Source: JANXVY01 sp038329675 (GTDB taxonomy: Bacteria > Pseudomonadota > Alphaproteobacteria > Rhizobiales > Hyphomicrobiaceae). From it: a stretch of DNA of 5,896 nucleotides. The translations under genes were made by a program, and so were the position numbers. Below are positions 5,407-5,896 of the stretch, piece by piece (the first letter of the stretch is position 1; every line of letters begins with the position of its first letter). The notes beneath the pieces were generated by a model, which saw nothing but the letters and a program-made list of their open reading frames with translations, did not search any database and had not been told where the DNA came from. Where the stretch lies: contig JBBQNE010000169.1 in NCBI GenBank assembly GCA_038329675.1, positions 1-5,896 on the forward strand, written 5' to 3'.

Positions 5407-5896
5407 ATGACGCGGCACAGGCTGAACCGAACGCTGCGGCGCACCTACATGATCTTGGGCACCGTCCTCGTCCTCACGCTGCTGGCCAAACTCGCCCCGC
5501 ATATCCCAGGCGTCGCCGGCTCACCCATCGAGACACTGGCCAAAGACATCTACGACTACGCCAAGGACATGGCACTCGTCTTCGTCACCGTCATTGCCGC
5601 CTACCTCGCCAGCGCCTTCCAGCGCCGCGCAACTTTCGTTGAAAGCCTCGAGCGGCAATGGCGCGATATCGTCCACGCCAAGGCCGTCCTCACCTCCTAC
5701 TTCGACCGCCCCTACCCCTCGACCGACGACTGGCTGGCCACCGCTGCGACCCTGTCGGAAGCCATCGACACCATGCGCATCATTTACCGCAACGCTGGCG
5801 AGACCAGCACCCTCGTCGGGCTCTACCCGTATGCCCCCCTCCACGACATGCGCCGCGCCCTCGATGCCGTCGATCCACGCGTCCGAACCACGATCC
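5407..5896 (+). CDS. Two-helix membrane protein, 3' end outside the window
   Basis: Reading from ATG 5407 the frame stays open to the window edge, giving 163 residues and a truncated 3' end. A basic N terminus (MTRHRLNRTLRRTY) precedes a membrane helix at about 15-31. A second helix lies at 55-71, followed by FQRR, so by the positive-inside rule both ends should be cytoplasmic. The rest is a soluble, charged helical part with 'ESLERQWRDIVHAKAVLTSYF' (79-99), several Trp and Tyr residues and 'NAGETSTLVGLYPYAPLHDMRRALD' (129-153). Codon use shows strong C at third positions, as in real genes here. It begins 57 bp after the protease gene and has a good ribosome site, so the two probably form an operon. 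I do not recognise the family. Confidence 0.8.
   Translation, partial: MTRHRLNRTLRRTYMILGTVLVLTLLAKLAPHIPGVAGSPIETLAKDIYDYAKDMALVFVTVIAAYLASAFQRRATFVESLERQWRDIVHAKAVLTSYFDRPYPSTDDWLATAATLSEAIDTMRIIYRNAGETSTLVGLYPYAPLHDMRRALDAVDPRVRTTI

Noticed and set aside
5381..5410. Nine-codon frame ending in ATGA over the start at 5407
   Set aside because: No ribosome site precedes it and it spans the ribosome site of the next gene; likely chance.
5521..5844. Minus-strand 107-codon frame
   Set aside because: Gly/Val/Asp-rich antisense shadow of the membrane-protein gene that begins at 5407.

Overview
This is a GC-rich chromosomal segment, most likely from an alphaproteobacterium of the order Hyphomicrobiales. 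That placement is an inference. It rests on the ArgG protein, whose block around 'NLLHSSSEGKVLEDP' looks alphaproteobacterial from memory, on the Ala/Pro-rich secreted protein, and on the two GTG starts. No mobile element, phage gene, tRNA, rRNA or CRISPR array is visible.

Layout from left to right. A complete minus-strand argG (argininosuccinate synthase, 21-1256) is followed by about 620 bp without a convincing gene. That gap holds a candidate argG promoter with a long leader, one perfect DnaA-box match and an inverted repeat. A plus-strand gene (1879-2466) then encodes a secreted Ala/Pro/Lys-rich protein with one compact four-cysteine module, closed by a strong hairpin terminator that may work in both directions. 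Two minus-strand genes follow. One (2691-3410) is a 239-residue protein of unknown function. The other (3567-4445) is a four-helix membrane protein whose hydrophilic tail is built from two unrelated arrays of 15-bp tandem repeats. Divergent from it is a compact M50/site-2-protease-family intramembrane metalloprotease (4657-5349), followed after 57 bp by a two-helix membrane protein (5407 onward) cut by the window edge.

How the parts fit. argG is a housekeeping arginine-biosynthesis gene and has no evident functional link to its neighbours. The right half is rich in envelope proteins: a secreted protein, a repeat-tailed membrane protein, an intramembrane protease and a second membrane protein. 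The protease and the gene after it are probably co-transcribed, and the divergent membrane protein shares their intergenic region. A functional link among these is possible but not shown by the sequence. I see no clear evidence of a large new defence or mobile system. The most unusual items are the double 15-bp repeat tail, the four-cysteine module protein and the small unassigned proteins.
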